This document shows positions 34,243 through 42,650 of a DNA stretch of 64,000 bases, in pieces. Position numbers and translations under genes: made by a program. Each line of letters begins with the position of its first letter. Position 1 is the stretch's first letter. Under the pieces are notes generated by a model. That model was not told the DNA's origin. It saw only the letters and a list, made by a program, of their open reading frames with translations, and made no database searches. Source of the DNA: Streptomyces reniochalinae (lineage in GTDB: Bacteria; Actinomycetota; Actinomycetes; Streptomycetales; Streptomycetaceae); NCBI RefSeq assembly GCF_003323735.1, contig NZ_QOIM01000046.1, forward strand, positions 1-64,000, given 5' to 3'.

Positions 34243-35985
34243 ATGCCAGAACATCAGCCGGCCCCGGTGGGCGTGGTCGGTCTCGGTGCGCTCGGTGAGC
34301 CGCTGCTGCGGACGCTCGCCGCGGCAGGACTGGAGGTGATCGGGGTCGACAACGACGCCGACGTGGTGGCCGACGTCGCGAAGCGCCTCGCAAAGTCGCC
34401 TCCTGTCCGCGCGGAAGGCGGTGCCCCCGAGGTGGTCCTGGCCTCGAGGATCGACGCGGTGGCTCCGGCGCGGGCGGTCATCGAGGCGGTCCCCGAGCAC
34501 CGGTCCACCAAGCGGGAAGTGCTGCGCCGGATCAACACCGTGTGCTCTGCCGAGACGGTCGTGGTGACCACGACGACCGGGCTGTCGGTCGTTGAGCTGG
34601 CCATCGCTTCGGGGCGCCCGGCCAGGACGGTCGGTCTGCGCTTCTTCTCGCCGCCACCGGGGAAGGGGGCCGCCGCGCCGGTGGACACCACGGCGTGTGC
34701 GGCCGACGCGCTCGCCGTGCTCGACGAGCTGCTGCGGGCGCTGGGGACGGAGTCCTTCCACACGCATCCCCGCGCCGCACGGGTCGCCGAGCAGCTGGTT
34801 TTCGGCTACCTGGACCGTGCGGTGCGGCTGCTCGATGAGGGGTACGCCACGCGGGAGGACATCGACACCGCGATGCGGCTCGGCTGTGGACTGCCCACAG
34901 GACCGCTGGAGCTGCTCGACCTCGTGGGGCTGGAGCACGCGCACCAGGTCCTGACCGCACGGCACAACCGTACGGGAGCGCGTAGGCCCGCCGGGTCGCT
35001 GGAGCGGCTGCGCGCGGCCGGCCACCGCGGTCGCACCTCAGGACGCGGCTTCTACCCTTACACCGCTGGCGGCGAGCGGGCGCTGGAGGCCGATGCCGGC
35101 CGGGCCGGCGCACAGCGGTCGGGGCCGGCCGTGCGGCGCGTGGGCGTGCTCGGCTCCGGCGTGATGGCCCGCGGCGTCGCCGAGGTCACGGCAAAGGCGG
35201 GTCTTGCCACCGTGCTGCGCGCACGCGACCGTAACAGGGCGGATCAGGCTGTCGAGGCCGTCGGAGGTTCGTTGCGCAAAGCGGTGCGCAGAGGCCGTGT
35301 CACCGCCGAAGCGCGGGACGCCGCGCTCGGCCGCCTGGAACCGGCCGACGACCTCGCGGCGCTGTCCGACTGCGACCTGGTGATCGAAGCGCTCTGCGAG
35401 GACATCACCGTCAAGGTCGGAGCGTTCGCCGCGCTCGACGGCGTGGCCCAGCCCGGTGCGGTGCTGGCCAGTACGACGTCCAGCCTGCCGGTGGCGGAGC
35501 TGGCTGCGGCCACGCGCCGTCCTGAGGCGGTCGTGGGGCTGCACTTCTTCAACCCCGCGCCGGTCATGCGTCTGGTCGAGGTGTCGCGGACCGAGCACAC
35601 CGCCGACGGCGTACTCGACACCGCGCACCGATTCTGCGCGCGGCTGGGCAAGACGGCGGTCGACTGCACCGACCGGGCCGGGTTCATCGTGAACTTCCTG
35701 CTCCTTCCCTACCTCAACGACGCGGCCGCCGCGCTGGTCTCCGACGAGGCGGACGTCGCGGAGATCGACACGGCCGTGCGGCGGGGATTCGGTTTCCCGA
35801 TGGGCCCGTTCACCCTGCTGGACACCATCGGCCTGGACGTCGCACTGGCGATCCAGCGGCGGCTGCACGAACACTTCGGCGACCCGGCGCTGGCGCCGGC
35901 GGCACCGCTGGAACAGCTGGTCGCCGCCGGGCAGCTCGGCAGCAAGACCGGCGCGGGCTTCCGGCGTGTCGAACCGCGCCGCTGA
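34243..35985 (+). CDS. Tandem 3-hydroxyacyl-CoA dehydrogenase, N-terminal half degenerate
   Basis: 580 residues made of two HAD-family halves. The second half (~residues 300-575) has a full dinucleotide motif (GVLGSGVMARG), catalytic His in GLHFFNPAP, and the C-terminal dimer domain (GFPMGPFTLLD). The first half (~1-280) keeps GVVGLGALG but reads GLRFFSPPP, with Arg where the catalytic His should be, so it is probably non-catalytic and may serve structure or substrate fit. The expected reaction is NAD(P)H reduction of acetoacetyl-CoA to 3-hydroxybutyryl-CoA, feeding the reductase encoded just upstream. GGGGAGGA precedes the ATG. The gene marks the apparent right end of the biosynthetic cluster. 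Confidence 0.9.
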   Translation: MPEHQPAPVGVVGLGALGEPLLRTLAAAGLEVIGVDNDADVVADVAKRLAKSPPVRAEGGAPEVVLASRIDAVAPARAVIEAVPEHRSTKREVLRRINTVCSAETVVVTTTTGLSVVELAIASGRPARTVGLRFFSPPPGKGAAAPVDTTACAADALAVLDELLRALGTESFHTHPRAARVAEQLVFGYLDRAVRLLDEGYATREDIDTAMRLGCGLPTGPLELLDLVGLEHAHQVLTARHNRTGARRPAGSLERLRAAGHRGRTSGRGFYPYTAGGERALEADAGRAGAQRSGPAVRRVGVLGSGVMARGVAEVTAKAGLATVLRARDRNRADQAVEAVGGSLRKAVRRGRVTAEARDAALGRLEPADDLAALSDCDLVIEALCEDITVKVGAFAALDGVAQPGAVLASTTSSLPVAELAAATRRPEAVVGLHFFNPAPVMRLVEVSRTEHTADGVLDTAHRFCARLGKTAVDCTDRAGFIVNFLLLPYLNDAAAALVSDEADVAEIDTAVRRGFGFPMGPFTLLDTIGLDVALAIQRRLHEHFGDPALAPAAPLEQLVAAGQLGSKTGAGFRRVEPRR

Positions 35986-36010
35986 CCGGCTGCGAACGGA
36001 CCACGCCCGC

Positions 36011-36046
36011 GCCGGCCGCGCCGTGGGGCCCTCGCCCCCGGCCGGC
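36011..36046. terminator. Hairpin between convergent genes at the cluster edge
   Basis: GCCGGCCG pairs with CGGCCGGC across a GC-rich 20-base loop. It lies between the dehydrogenase stop codon and the convergent kinase remnant. Confidence 0.5.
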
Positions 36047-36192
36047 AGGTGACCGGTCGCCTCTCCGGCCCGCTCCTGTACTCGGCGTCACATCGTTGCC
36101 CCGGGCGTCGGGCACGCTGCGCACCCGTTCCCAGCCGACGGCCGAACGCGGCAGCTCGGCCGGCACCACGGCGAAGCCGATCTGGTGCCGAC

Positions 36193-36624
36193 TCACGTCT
36201 TCGCGTCGGGTTCGGGCGCCAGTACGACCACGGCCAGCGGCCGGCTCGTGATGATCTCGGTCATCTCCGCCAGGTGCTCGCCCAGCACGACGTCTTGGAC
36301 GATGGCGGTGAAGCCCGCGGCGCAGTACGCGTTGGCGGACGCGGCGGCCAGTCGGTACCGGAGCCGGAGCTGGGCGAGCGCCTCCGGGTCCGGCTGCGCG
36401 GTCATGTTCACCCGGCCGTTGACGATCATGCGGCGGAAGAAGTCCCCGCGCACGTGGACCGGCCGGTCCAACCGCTCGGCCAGGGCCTGCGCGACGGTGG
36501 ACTTGCCCGCCGCGGAGATGCCCGAGATGACGATGACGCCGTTGCTTTCCCCGTCGCCCTGCTGGGGCGCGTTCTCGGTCATGGGGCCCGAGCGGTTTCT
36601 GTCTTGTGCCGCGTCACGCTTCAC
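36193..36624 (-). pseudogene. Truncated P-loop kinase (AAA_33-like)
   Basis: The N-terminal ~130 residues have a clear Walker A (GISAAGKST), the substrate segment HVRGDFFRRMI and a strand reading TAIVQDVVLG, as in small zeta-toxin/chloramphenicol-phosphotransferase-like kinases. Such proteins normally run to ~170-200 residues. This one stops after LAPEPDAKT, losing the lid and C-terminal helices, and the sequence beyond does not resume the fold. The start is either GTG at 36624 or ATG at 36582; neither has a good ribosome site. It follows the ThDP enzyme gene by 24 bp. It could still be expressed as a short protein, but truncation at the cluster border is the simpler view. Confidence 0.6.
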
Positions 36625-36648
36625 GGGGTCCAGGTCGGTGGCGAGGTC

Positions 36649-38454
36649 TCAGTCCCGGTGGAGCGCGTGGCGGGCCGTGGCGAACAGTTCCGCGGCGATG
36701 GCGCGGGCACCGTTCTCGACCACCTGCCCCGCAGCGGGGTCGCGCCGGGCCACCGACAAGGCCACGTCTTTGGCCTGGCTGTAGGTGATGTGCGGCGGCA
36801 GCGGTGGAACGTCGGGGTCGGTGCGCACGTCAAGGAGCGTCGGACGGTCGGCGGCGAAGGCACGGTCCCACGCGTCAGCGACGTCGTCCGGTCTGTCCAC
36901 GCGGATCCCGTCGAACCCCAGCAGTGTGGCGTAGTCGGCGTAGTTCATGTCCTCCACGATCTGACTGGTGTTGTAGCGGGGGTCGCCGGCCTCGCGCATC
37001 TCCCAGGACACCTGCGTCAGATCGTTGTTGTGCAGGACCATGACGATGAACCGCGGATCCTCCCAGCTGCGCCAGTGCCGCTTGACGGTGAGCAGCTCGT
37101 TCATCCCCAGCATCTGGAAGGCGCCGTCCCCGATGGTGCACACCACCGGACGTCCCGGATGGGCGAACTTGGCGGCCACGGCGTACGGCATCGAGCCGAG
37201 CATCGAGGCCAGCCGGCCGGAGGTGTTTCCCCTCATGCCGCGGCCGAGCCTGATGTGGTTGGCGTACCAGTCCGCGGTGCTGCCCGCGTCGCAGGTGACG
37301 ACGGCGTCGTCGGGCAACCGCTGATTGAGCTGCTGATAGACGTAGCGGGGATTGACGGGGTCCGCCGACGTCGCCGCCTGGTGGTCGCACACCTCGTTCC
37401 ACGCCCGCATGTCATCGATGACGTGGTTCTGCCAGCTGCGGTCCTCGACGCGCTCGAGGCGGTCGAGGAGCGCGGCCAGCGTGACCTTGACATCGCCGAG
37501 GAGGTTGACCTCCATGGGGTAGCGCCCGCTCAGGTGCGCCGGATCGAGGTCGATCTGCACCCCGCGAGCCTGCCCGGTCGGCGGCAGGAACTCGCCGTAG
37601 GGAAAATTGCTGCCCACCATGAGCAAGCTGTCGCACTCCTGCATCATGTTGTAGCTCGCCCGCGAGCCCAGCAGGCCGAGCTGCTCGCAGTTGTAGGGCA
37701 GATCGCCGGGGACGACGTCCTTGCCCAGCAACGTGGTGGTGATTCCCGCGCCCAGCCGGTCCGCCACCGCGATCACCTCGTCGGTCGCGCCGCGGGCGCC
37801 CTGCCCCACGATCATCGCGACCTTGGTCGCCGCGTTGAGTACCCGCGCAGCCCGCTCGACCTCCTCGCTGGGAGGCAGCAGCTCCGTCGAGGGGTAGCCG
37901 ACCCCGGTACGAGAGACCCAGTGCTCGCGATCGGGTTCGGCCATCGCCATACGCTGCACGTCGGCAGGCAGCACGACCACCGTGGGGGTCCGCTGCGCCT
38001 GCGCCACCCGTACCGCGCGGTCGACGACCATCTGCGCCTGCATCGGTGTCGTGACGGTCTCGACGAAACCGGCCACATCCTGGAACACCCGTTCGAGGTC
38101 CAGCTCCTGCTGTGTCTCGCTTCCGATCGACACCCGCCCCTGCTGGCCGACCACAGCGACCACGGGCTGGTTGTCCATCTTGGCGTCGTAGAGCCCGTTC
38201 AGCAGGTGGATCGCCCCCGGTCCCGAGGTCGCGACACACACCCCGACCTCGCCGGTGAACTTGGCGTGCGCGCACGCCATCCACGCTGCGATCTCCTCGT
38301 GGGTGGGGCGGATGTACCGGAAATCCTTGCCGGCTCGTTCGGCGCGCACCAGCGCGCCGTCGAACCCGCCGATTCCATCGCCCGGATAGCCGTACCACTG
38401 GTGCAGATCCCATGCGATCAGGCGGTCGATGACGAAGTCACTCACATTGCGCAT
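36649..38454 (-). CDS. Thiamine-diphosphate-dependent enzyme, pyruvate oxidase/acetolactate synthase family
   Basis: 601 residues with the family's three-domain layout. The N-terminal Pyr domain has the catalytic Glu in THEEIAA and the ATSGPGAIHLLNGLYDAK block. A central FAD/nucleotide-like domain follows, then a PP domain with the ThDP motif GDGAFQMLG followed ~26 residues later by LHNNDL. It probably decarboxylates a 2-oxoacid such as pyruvate, with electrons to quinone or oxygen or the acyl group passed on. Subfamily cannot be fixed by eye; the layout resembles actinobacterial PoxB-like proteins. ATG at 38454 begins at the conserved MRNVSDFVIDRL start; upstream in-frame codons are unconserved. 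Confidence 0.88.
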   Translation of the reverse strand: MRNVSDFVIDRLIAWDLHQWYGYPGDGIGGFDGALVRAERAGKDFRYIRPTHEEIAAWMACAHAKFTGEVGVCVATSGPGAIHLLNGLYDAKMDNQPVVAVVGQQGRVSIGSETQQELDLERVFQDVAGFVETVTTPMQAQMVVDRAVRVAQAQRTPTVVVLPADVQRMAMAEPDREHWVSRTGVGYPSTELLPPSEEVERAARVLNAATKVAMIVGQGARGATDEVIAVADRLGAGITTTLLGKDVVPGDLPYNCEQLGLLGSRASYNMMQECDSLLMVGSNFPYGEFLPPTGQARGVQIDLDPAHLSGRYPMEVNLLGDVKVTLAALLDRLERVEDRSWQNHVIDDMRAWNEVCDHQAATSADPVNPRYVYQQLNQRLPDDAVVTCDAGSTADWYANHIRLGRGMRGNTSGRLASMLGSMPYAVAAKFAHPGRPVVCTIGDGAFQMLGMNELLTVKRHWRSWEDPRFIVMVLHNNDLTQVSWEMREAGDPRYNTSQIVEDMNYADYATLLGFDGIRVDRPDDVADAWDRAFAADRPTLLDVRTDPDVPPLPPHITYSQAKDVALSVARRDPAAGQVVENGARAIAAELFATARHALHRD

Positions 38455-38767
38455 AGGCCAGCTTTTACCGAGGGCGTCGCTTCTCAATCGCAAAACAGCC
38501 ATCTGAGCGCCTGCGCACGCGACAGTCAGCGGGACGGTGTCATCCAGGTGGGTGCGGCCCGACTGTCGCCCCGCCGTGCCACTGTTCCGCCACGGCTTCG
38601 GCGGCACTGCCGGGATACCCGCCTGCCGGGCAGAAGGTGCTCGTGGGCCCGACTCGGCCGGCGATGTCCATGACGGTGGGAAAGGCGCCGTGCGAGCCGG
38701 CCCGGCCCGGCGCTGCCCCGACCTGGCGGCGACGCTGCGAGCTCTCCTGGGGGAGGACGAGCCGGAG
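38455..38767. other. Intergenic region, no gene seen
   Basis: 313 bp before the ThDP enzyme gene and after a small minus-strand gene. No ORF with convincing codon bias, strong hairpin or repeat was found. Confidence 0.5.
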
Positions 38768-39001
38768 TCAGTCCCCCTCGTGCGGCATGGGTGCCGGTTC
38801 GGCCTCCTTCATGCGGCGGTCGGTCCAGTGTTCCTGTACGTCATGCTGGTCTTGCTGGACCTCGGAGGTCGAGGTGCCACCCCCGGGCTCGGGCGGTGAG
38901 GCGGGGGACTCGGACGGGTCCTGCCGGAGTGCGACGATGGTGGCCACAGCCGCGGCGGCGCCTGCGGTGACGACGAGGACGCGGATGCCGGAGCGCTTCA
39001 T
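38768..39001 (-). CDS. Small secreted or membrane-anchored protein sharing a protease pro-region motif
   Basis: 77 residues. A short basic N-terminus and hydrophobic segment (VLVVTAGAAAAVATIVAL) predict export or anchoring; no lipobox Cys follows. A Pro/Ser/Gly-rich stretch leads to DVQEHWTDRRMKEAEP. The neighbouring protease has DVEEYWTPERMRDAIP in its pro-region, so the two share the pattern V-x-E-aromatic-W-T-x-x-R-M. AAGGAGG precedes the ATG by 6 bases, so translation looks real. It ends where a protease would begin its catalytic domain, so it could be an orphan pro-peptide, either functional or left over from a lost protease. Confidence 0.7.
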   Translation of the reverse strand: MKRSGIRVLVVTAGAAAAVATIVALRQDPSESPASPPEPGGGTSTSEVQQDQHDVQEHWTDRRMKEAEPAPMPHEGD

Positions 39002-39098
39002 GGGCGACCTCCTTGGCGAGTGCGGAGCCGTACGGGAACGGCGCTCACCCCGCCACGCTAGCGGCTGTGCGGCGGGGTGAACACCGATCAGGTGGACG

Positions 39099-40076
39099 TC
39101 AGGTGGCGGAGCCCTGGTCGTCGAACATCTGCTTGACGCTGTCGCCGAAGTAGGAGCTCCTGTTCACACCGGCGGAGTCGATGGTGCTCATGACCCCGTT
39201 GGTCTGGCCCAGCCCCGAGGACTGGTCGAACACGCGCATCCACGGGCCGCCGCTGGAGCCGCCGCCGAAGTCGCAGCCGAGCGCCAGCTTGCCGTCCGAG
39301 TCCGAGGTCCGGCCCTCGCAGTACCACTGGACCTCGCCGTTGTCCTTGTTGCCCGGGTAGCCGTTGATCGTGATGTCCTGCTCCCGCGAGTAGTTCCAGC
39401 TCAGCCCGTTGCCGCCGGTACGGTCGACCAGCTTGTCGCTGCCCTGCGGCCAGGTCGTCACCATGGCGACGTCCCAGTTCAGGTCGCCGTCGTCGATCCA
39501 GCCGTTGAAAGCGCGCAACTGCTTGGCGACGAACGTGCCATAGGGCTTGTCGCCGTTGCGGTACTGGGGAACGTACGCCCAGTTCTCCATCCAGTCACCG
39601 CCGTTGCCCTCGTGTACGCAGTGCCCCGCGGTGATCGCCATCTGCTTCGAATCGCTGTTGAGGGCGCTCGCAGAGCAGACGTAGTCCTTGCCGTCACTCG
39701 GCTTGGTGAAGAAGACCTTCCCGGCGACGGACGTCTCGGTGATCTTCGTGCGTACCTCGCCTGAGGGAGGCGCGGCCGGTGTGGACCCGGGCGGGCCGCT
39801 GGGCTGCTCCGCGGTGCCCGAGGATCTCCCGGCGCCGCTGTCGTCAGGCGTCAACGGTATGGCGTCACGCATGCGTTCGGGCGTCCAGTACTCCTCCACG
39901 TCCTCGGCGGCGCGGTGGGTGTCGATCCGGGCGCCGTCGTCCGTGAGGGCCCGGGAAGCGGTGGTCGAGCCGGCGTCCTGCGCCGGCACCGGCTGGGCGG
40001 AGGCGGGCCCGACGGTTGCGAGGGCGACGACGGCGGCTGTGGGCAGAGAGAGCAAAACGTGCCGAAGTAGGCGCAC
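39099..40076 (-). CDS. Secreted trypsin-like serine protease with pro-region
   Basis: 325 residues. A signal peptide (~1-27, ending ASA) is followed by a pro-region with DVEEYWTPERMRDAIP (~60-75) and a Pro/Ser/Gly-rich linker. The S1-type catalytic domain has His in TAGHCV, Asp in NWDVAM and Ser in GGSSGGPW. Cys pairs around CSAS/HCV and WYCEG/LGCD fit two disulfides. GTG at 40076 is preferred because AAAGGTGA lies five bases before it. It most likely acts on extracellular protein in a V8/glutamyl-endopeptidase-like way; specificity is unknown. It lies on the same strand as the 77-residue gene downstream. Confidence 0.9.
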   Translation of the reverse strand: MRLLRHVLLSLPTAAVVALATVGPASAQPVPAQDAGSTTASRALTDDGARIDTHRAAEDVEEYWTPERMRDAIPLTPDDSGAGRSSGTAEQPSGPPGSTPAAPPSGEVRTKITETSVAGKVFFTKPSDGKDYVCSASALNSDSKQMAITAGHCVHEGNGGDWMENWAYVPQYRNGDKPYGTFVAKQLRAFNGWIDDGDLNWDVAMVTTWPQGSDKLVDRTGGNGLSWNYSREQDITINGYPGNKDNGEVQWYCEGRTSDSDGKLALGCDFGGGSSGGPWMRVFDQSSGLGQTNGVMSTIDSAGVNRSSYFGDSVKQMFDDQGSAT

Positions 40077-40398
40077 TTATGTTCACCTTTCGAAGTCAGG
40101 TTCACTCTGTGGCGTACAGCACGCTAAGTTCGCGGGGCCGCTCGCGGAAGAGCGCCTGGCCTGAGCTGTTCGGGCCCCGCTGTTGAGGGGCCGGGGCCGC
40201 GGTGCGAGCCGAACCGGCTACGCCGGCCCCACCGGCGGACAGCCGCCACAGCGCCTTCAACTCCTCCGGAACGCTCACGCTGCCACCCACCCGCGCTTGC
40301 CCCTGTGGGCGTCGGAGGCGACCTGAATGCAGGTCCTCTCATGACGGCCGGCGTAGGGACGCACACGAACGAACAGCCCCGGCGGCTCGGCAGGGGTG
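40077..40398. other. Intergenic region, no gene supported
   Basis: 322 bp between acr3 and the protease gene, both minus strand. A short minus-strand frame starting SVPEELKALWRL is present but has no recognisable homology or supporting context. Confidence 0.4.
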
Positions 40399-41520
40399 TC
40401 AGACGTGAGCGGAACCCTTCTCCTCGGCGGCAGCCGCAGGGGCCCGCACGGGCTCGGATCCCGGAAAGTACCGGCGGGCGGCCAGAGCGACGTGGACCAG
40501 GCCGATGAGCACCGGCACCTCGATGAGCGGGCCGACCACTCCGGCCAGCGCCTGCCCGGACGTCGCACCGAAGGTGGCGATGGCCACCGCGATGGCCAGC
40601 TCGAAGTTGTTGCCCGCGGCGGTGAACGCCAGCGTCGTCGCCCGCGGATGGTCCAGCCCCGCGGCCTTGCCCAGGGCCATGGACCCGGCCCACACGAGGG
40701 CGAAGTACACCAGCAGCGGCAGCGCGATTCTGGCGACGTCCAGGGGCCGGGAGGTGATCGCGTCCCCCTGGAGGGCGAACAGGACGACGATGGTGAACAG
40801 CAGCCCGTACAGGGCGAACGGGCCGATCCTGGGGATCAGCTCGGTCTCGTACCAGGCGCGTCCCTTGGCCTTCTCGCCGATCCGGCGGGTCGCGAACCCG
40901 GCGACGAGCGGGATGCCGAGGAAGAGCAGCACGCTGCGGGCGATCTCCCACACCGAGATGTCCAGCGTCGTCTGCTCCAGGCCCAGCCAGCCGGGCAGCA
41001 CCCGGAGATAGAACCAGCCCAGCGCGGAGAACGCGAGCACCTGGAACGCCGAGTTCAGGGCGACCAGGACGGCGGCGGCCTCGCGGTCGCCGCCGGCCAG
41101 GTCGTTCCAGAGGACGACCATGGCGATGCAGCGTGCCAGCCCGACGATGATCAGGCCGGTCCGGTACTCCGGCAGATCCGGCAGGAAGATCCAGGCCAGC
41201 GCGAACATGACGGCCGGTCCGAGGAGCCAGTTGACCGCCAGGGAGGGGACCAGCAGGCGGCGGTCGCGGGTGACGCTGTCCAGGCGGTCGTAGCGGACCT
41301 TGGCCAGGACCGGGTACATCATCACCAGCAGGCCCAGCGCGATCGGCAGGGAGACGCCGGTGACGCTGACCTTGGCCAGCGCGTCCCCGAGACCGGGGAC
41401 GAGGCGGCCGAGGCCCAGGCCGAGGCCCATGGCCAGCAGGATCCACACGGCCAAGAGGCGGTCCAGGAACGACAGGCGGGCCGCCACCGGTGCGGCGGTG
41501 GGCGTTGGCTCGGCGGTCAT
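40399..41520 (-). CDS. acr3: Arsenite efflux permease, ACR3 family
   Basis: 373 residues with about ten hydrophobic segments typical of ACR3 (BASS superfamily), which exports As(III) driven by the membrane potential. Family blocks seen are GLARCIAMVVLWNDLAGGD, which holds the essential Cys, and LAFTAAGNNFELAIAVAI. The ATG at 41520 overlaps the arsR stop codon by four bases (ATGA), so it is co-transcribed and translationally coupled with its repressor. No arsenate reductase gene is adjacent, so the set as seen handles trivalent arsenic. Confidence 0.95.
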   Translation of the reverse strand: MTAEPTPTAAPVAARLSFLDRLLAVWILLAMGLGLGLGRLVPGLGDALAKVSVTGVSLPIALGLLVMMYPVLAKVRYDRLDSVTRDRRLLVPSLAVNWLLGPAVMFALAWIFLPDLPEYRTGLIIVGLARCIAMVVLWNDLAGGDREAAAVLVALNSAFQVLAFSALGWFYLRVLPGWLGLEQTTLDISVWEIARSVLLFLGIPLVAGFATRRIGEKAKGRAWYETELIPRIGPFALYGLLFTIVVLFALQGDAITSRPLDVARIALPLLVYFALVWAGSMALGKAAGLDHPRATTLAFTAAGNNFELAIAVAIATFGATSGQALAGVVGPLIEVPVLIGLVHVALAARRYFPGSEPVRAPAAAAEEKGSAHV

Positions 41521-41915
41521 GAGGCGGCCCCGGCATGTCCGGTGGGTTCGGGCAGCGGCTGCCCGGCCGGGCGGGCGAGGATGGCGGCGAGCCGGTCGGT
41601 CATCTCGGGCAGCAGCCAGTAGTACACCCAGGTCCCGCGGCGTTCGCAGTCGATGAGCCCGGCCTGTCGCAGCAGCTTGAGGTGGTGGGAGATGGTCGGC
41701 TGGGCCAGGTCGAAGGCCGGGGTTAGGTCGCACACGCACACCCCGCCGCCGGCTCGGGAGGCGATCATCGACAGCAGCCGCAGCCGCACCGGATCTCCCA
41801 GGGCCTTGAACACCTTCGCCAGTTCGGTGGCCTGGCCCTCGTCCAGCGGGGCGGTCAGCAGCCCCGGGCAGCAGGCTCCGGTCCGGCCGGACGCGTCGCG
41901 CTCGTGTTTCGACAT
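41517..41915 (-). CDS. arsR: ArsR-family arsenic-sensing repressor
   Basis: 132 residues, winged-helix ArsR/SmtB fold with recognition helix AQPTISHHLKLLRQAGL. The CVCDL motif at the start of the DNA-binding helix is the classical As(III) site. A second pair, CCPG, lies near the N-terminus and may add a thiol ligand. ATG at 41915 is used; the in-frame ATG at 41972 would run into the divergent promoter. It likely represses both its own operon and the divergent arsI gene and releases DNA when arsenite binds. Confidence 0.92.
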   Translation of the reverse strand: MSKHERDASGRTGACCPGLLTAPLDEGQATELAKVFKALGDPVRLRLLSMIASRAGGGVCVCDLTPAFDLAQPTISHHLKLLRQAGLIDCERRGTWVYYWLLPEMTDRLAAILARPAGQPLPEPTGHAGAAS

Positions 41916-41998
41916 ACTTCTATGTTGACGAACGTCGATCCAGGAAGCAAGCTGGCTCGCATCGAAAGTCATCGATGCAACGAGATCGGGAGGACGTC
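41916..41998. promoter_or_regulatory. Divergent promoter-operator between arsR and arsI
   Basis: The 83 bp between the two start codons must hold both promoters. An AT-rich stretch near 41915-41925 and the repeated half-site-like CGATC/ATCGATG around 41935-41980 are candidates for ArsR binding. No perfect long palindrome is seen. Confidence 0.5.
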
Positions 41999-42472
41999 AT
42001 GTCCCGTGTGCAACTCGCCCTCAACGTCGCCGACCTGGAGGCGTCCGTGGAGTTCTACTCCAAGCTCTTCGGCGTCGAGCCGGCCAAGCGCCGCCCCGGT
42101 TACGCGAACTTCTCCATCGCCGAGCCGGCGCTGAAGCTCGTCCTGATCGAGGGCGAGGCGGGTCAGGAGACCCGGCTGGATCACCTCGGTGTCGAGGTCG
42201 ACTCCACCAGGCAGGTCACCGCGGCCACCGATCGCCTCAAGGGCGCGGGCCTGGCGACCTTCGAGGAGAACGACACCTCCTGCTGCTACGCCCTACAGGA
42301 CAAGGTCTGGGTGACCGGCCCAGGCAAGGAGCCCTGGGAGGTCTACGTCGTCAAGGCCGACGCCGACCAGATGGGCAAGGGCCCCGCCCTGGCCGGCGAG
42401 GCCTGCCGCGGCAGCGAGGCCACGGCTGCGGAGCCCGCCCGGGATGCCGCTGGTTGTTCCTGCGGCAGCTGA
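41999..42472 (+). CDS. arsI: ArsI-like glyoxalase-family protein (C-As lyase / CadI family)
   Basis: 157 residues, vicinal-oxygen-chelate fold. ArsI splits the carbon-arsenic bond of trivalent methylated or aromatic arsenicals using Fe(II). Seen are SRVQLALNVADLEASVEFY, the DHLGVEV His, the vicinal Cys pair in DTSCCYALQDKVWV that binds trivalent organoarsenical, and the metal Glu in WEVYVV. The C-terminus carries extra thiols (CSCGS). GGGAGGA precedes ATG 41999. The context with arsR and acr3 supports arsenic rather than cadmium. Cleavage would give As(III), exported by the neighbouring permease. Confidence 0.9.
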   Translation: MSRVQLALNVADLEASVEFYSKLFGVEPAKRRPGYANFSIAEPALKLVLIEGEAGQETRLDHLGVEVDSTRQVTAATDRLKGAGLATFEENDTSCCYALQDKVWVTGPGKEPWEVYVVKADADQMGKGPALAGEACRGSEATAAEPARDAAGCSCGS

Positions 42473-42529
42473 CCCCCGACACCGGGCAGCCGCACGCCGT
42501 CGAGAACCCGAGGCGACGCGCGGGCGGCT

Positions 42530-42650
42530 GCCCGGCCGTCACGACGACCACCAGGGCGTCGTCGGCCCGTGCGGCGAAGGCACGGTCCATGGCCAGGCCC
42601 ATGCCGGGGAAAGAGCCGGTGACCAAGGCGACCTGGCGGTGGAGTCGTGG
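42530..42650 (-). pseudogene. Remnant of a short-chain dehydrogenase N-terminus
   Basis: About 40 codons read RQVALVTGSFPGMG followed by LAMDRAFAARADDALVVVV, the Rossmann start of an SDR. The frame then becomes unrelated, and no downstream SYK motif exists. A decayed fragment. Confidence 0.55.

Noticed and set aside
40102..40290. Short minus-strand frame after acr3 (SVPEELKALWRL)
   Set aside because: No ribosome site, domain or supporting neighbour.
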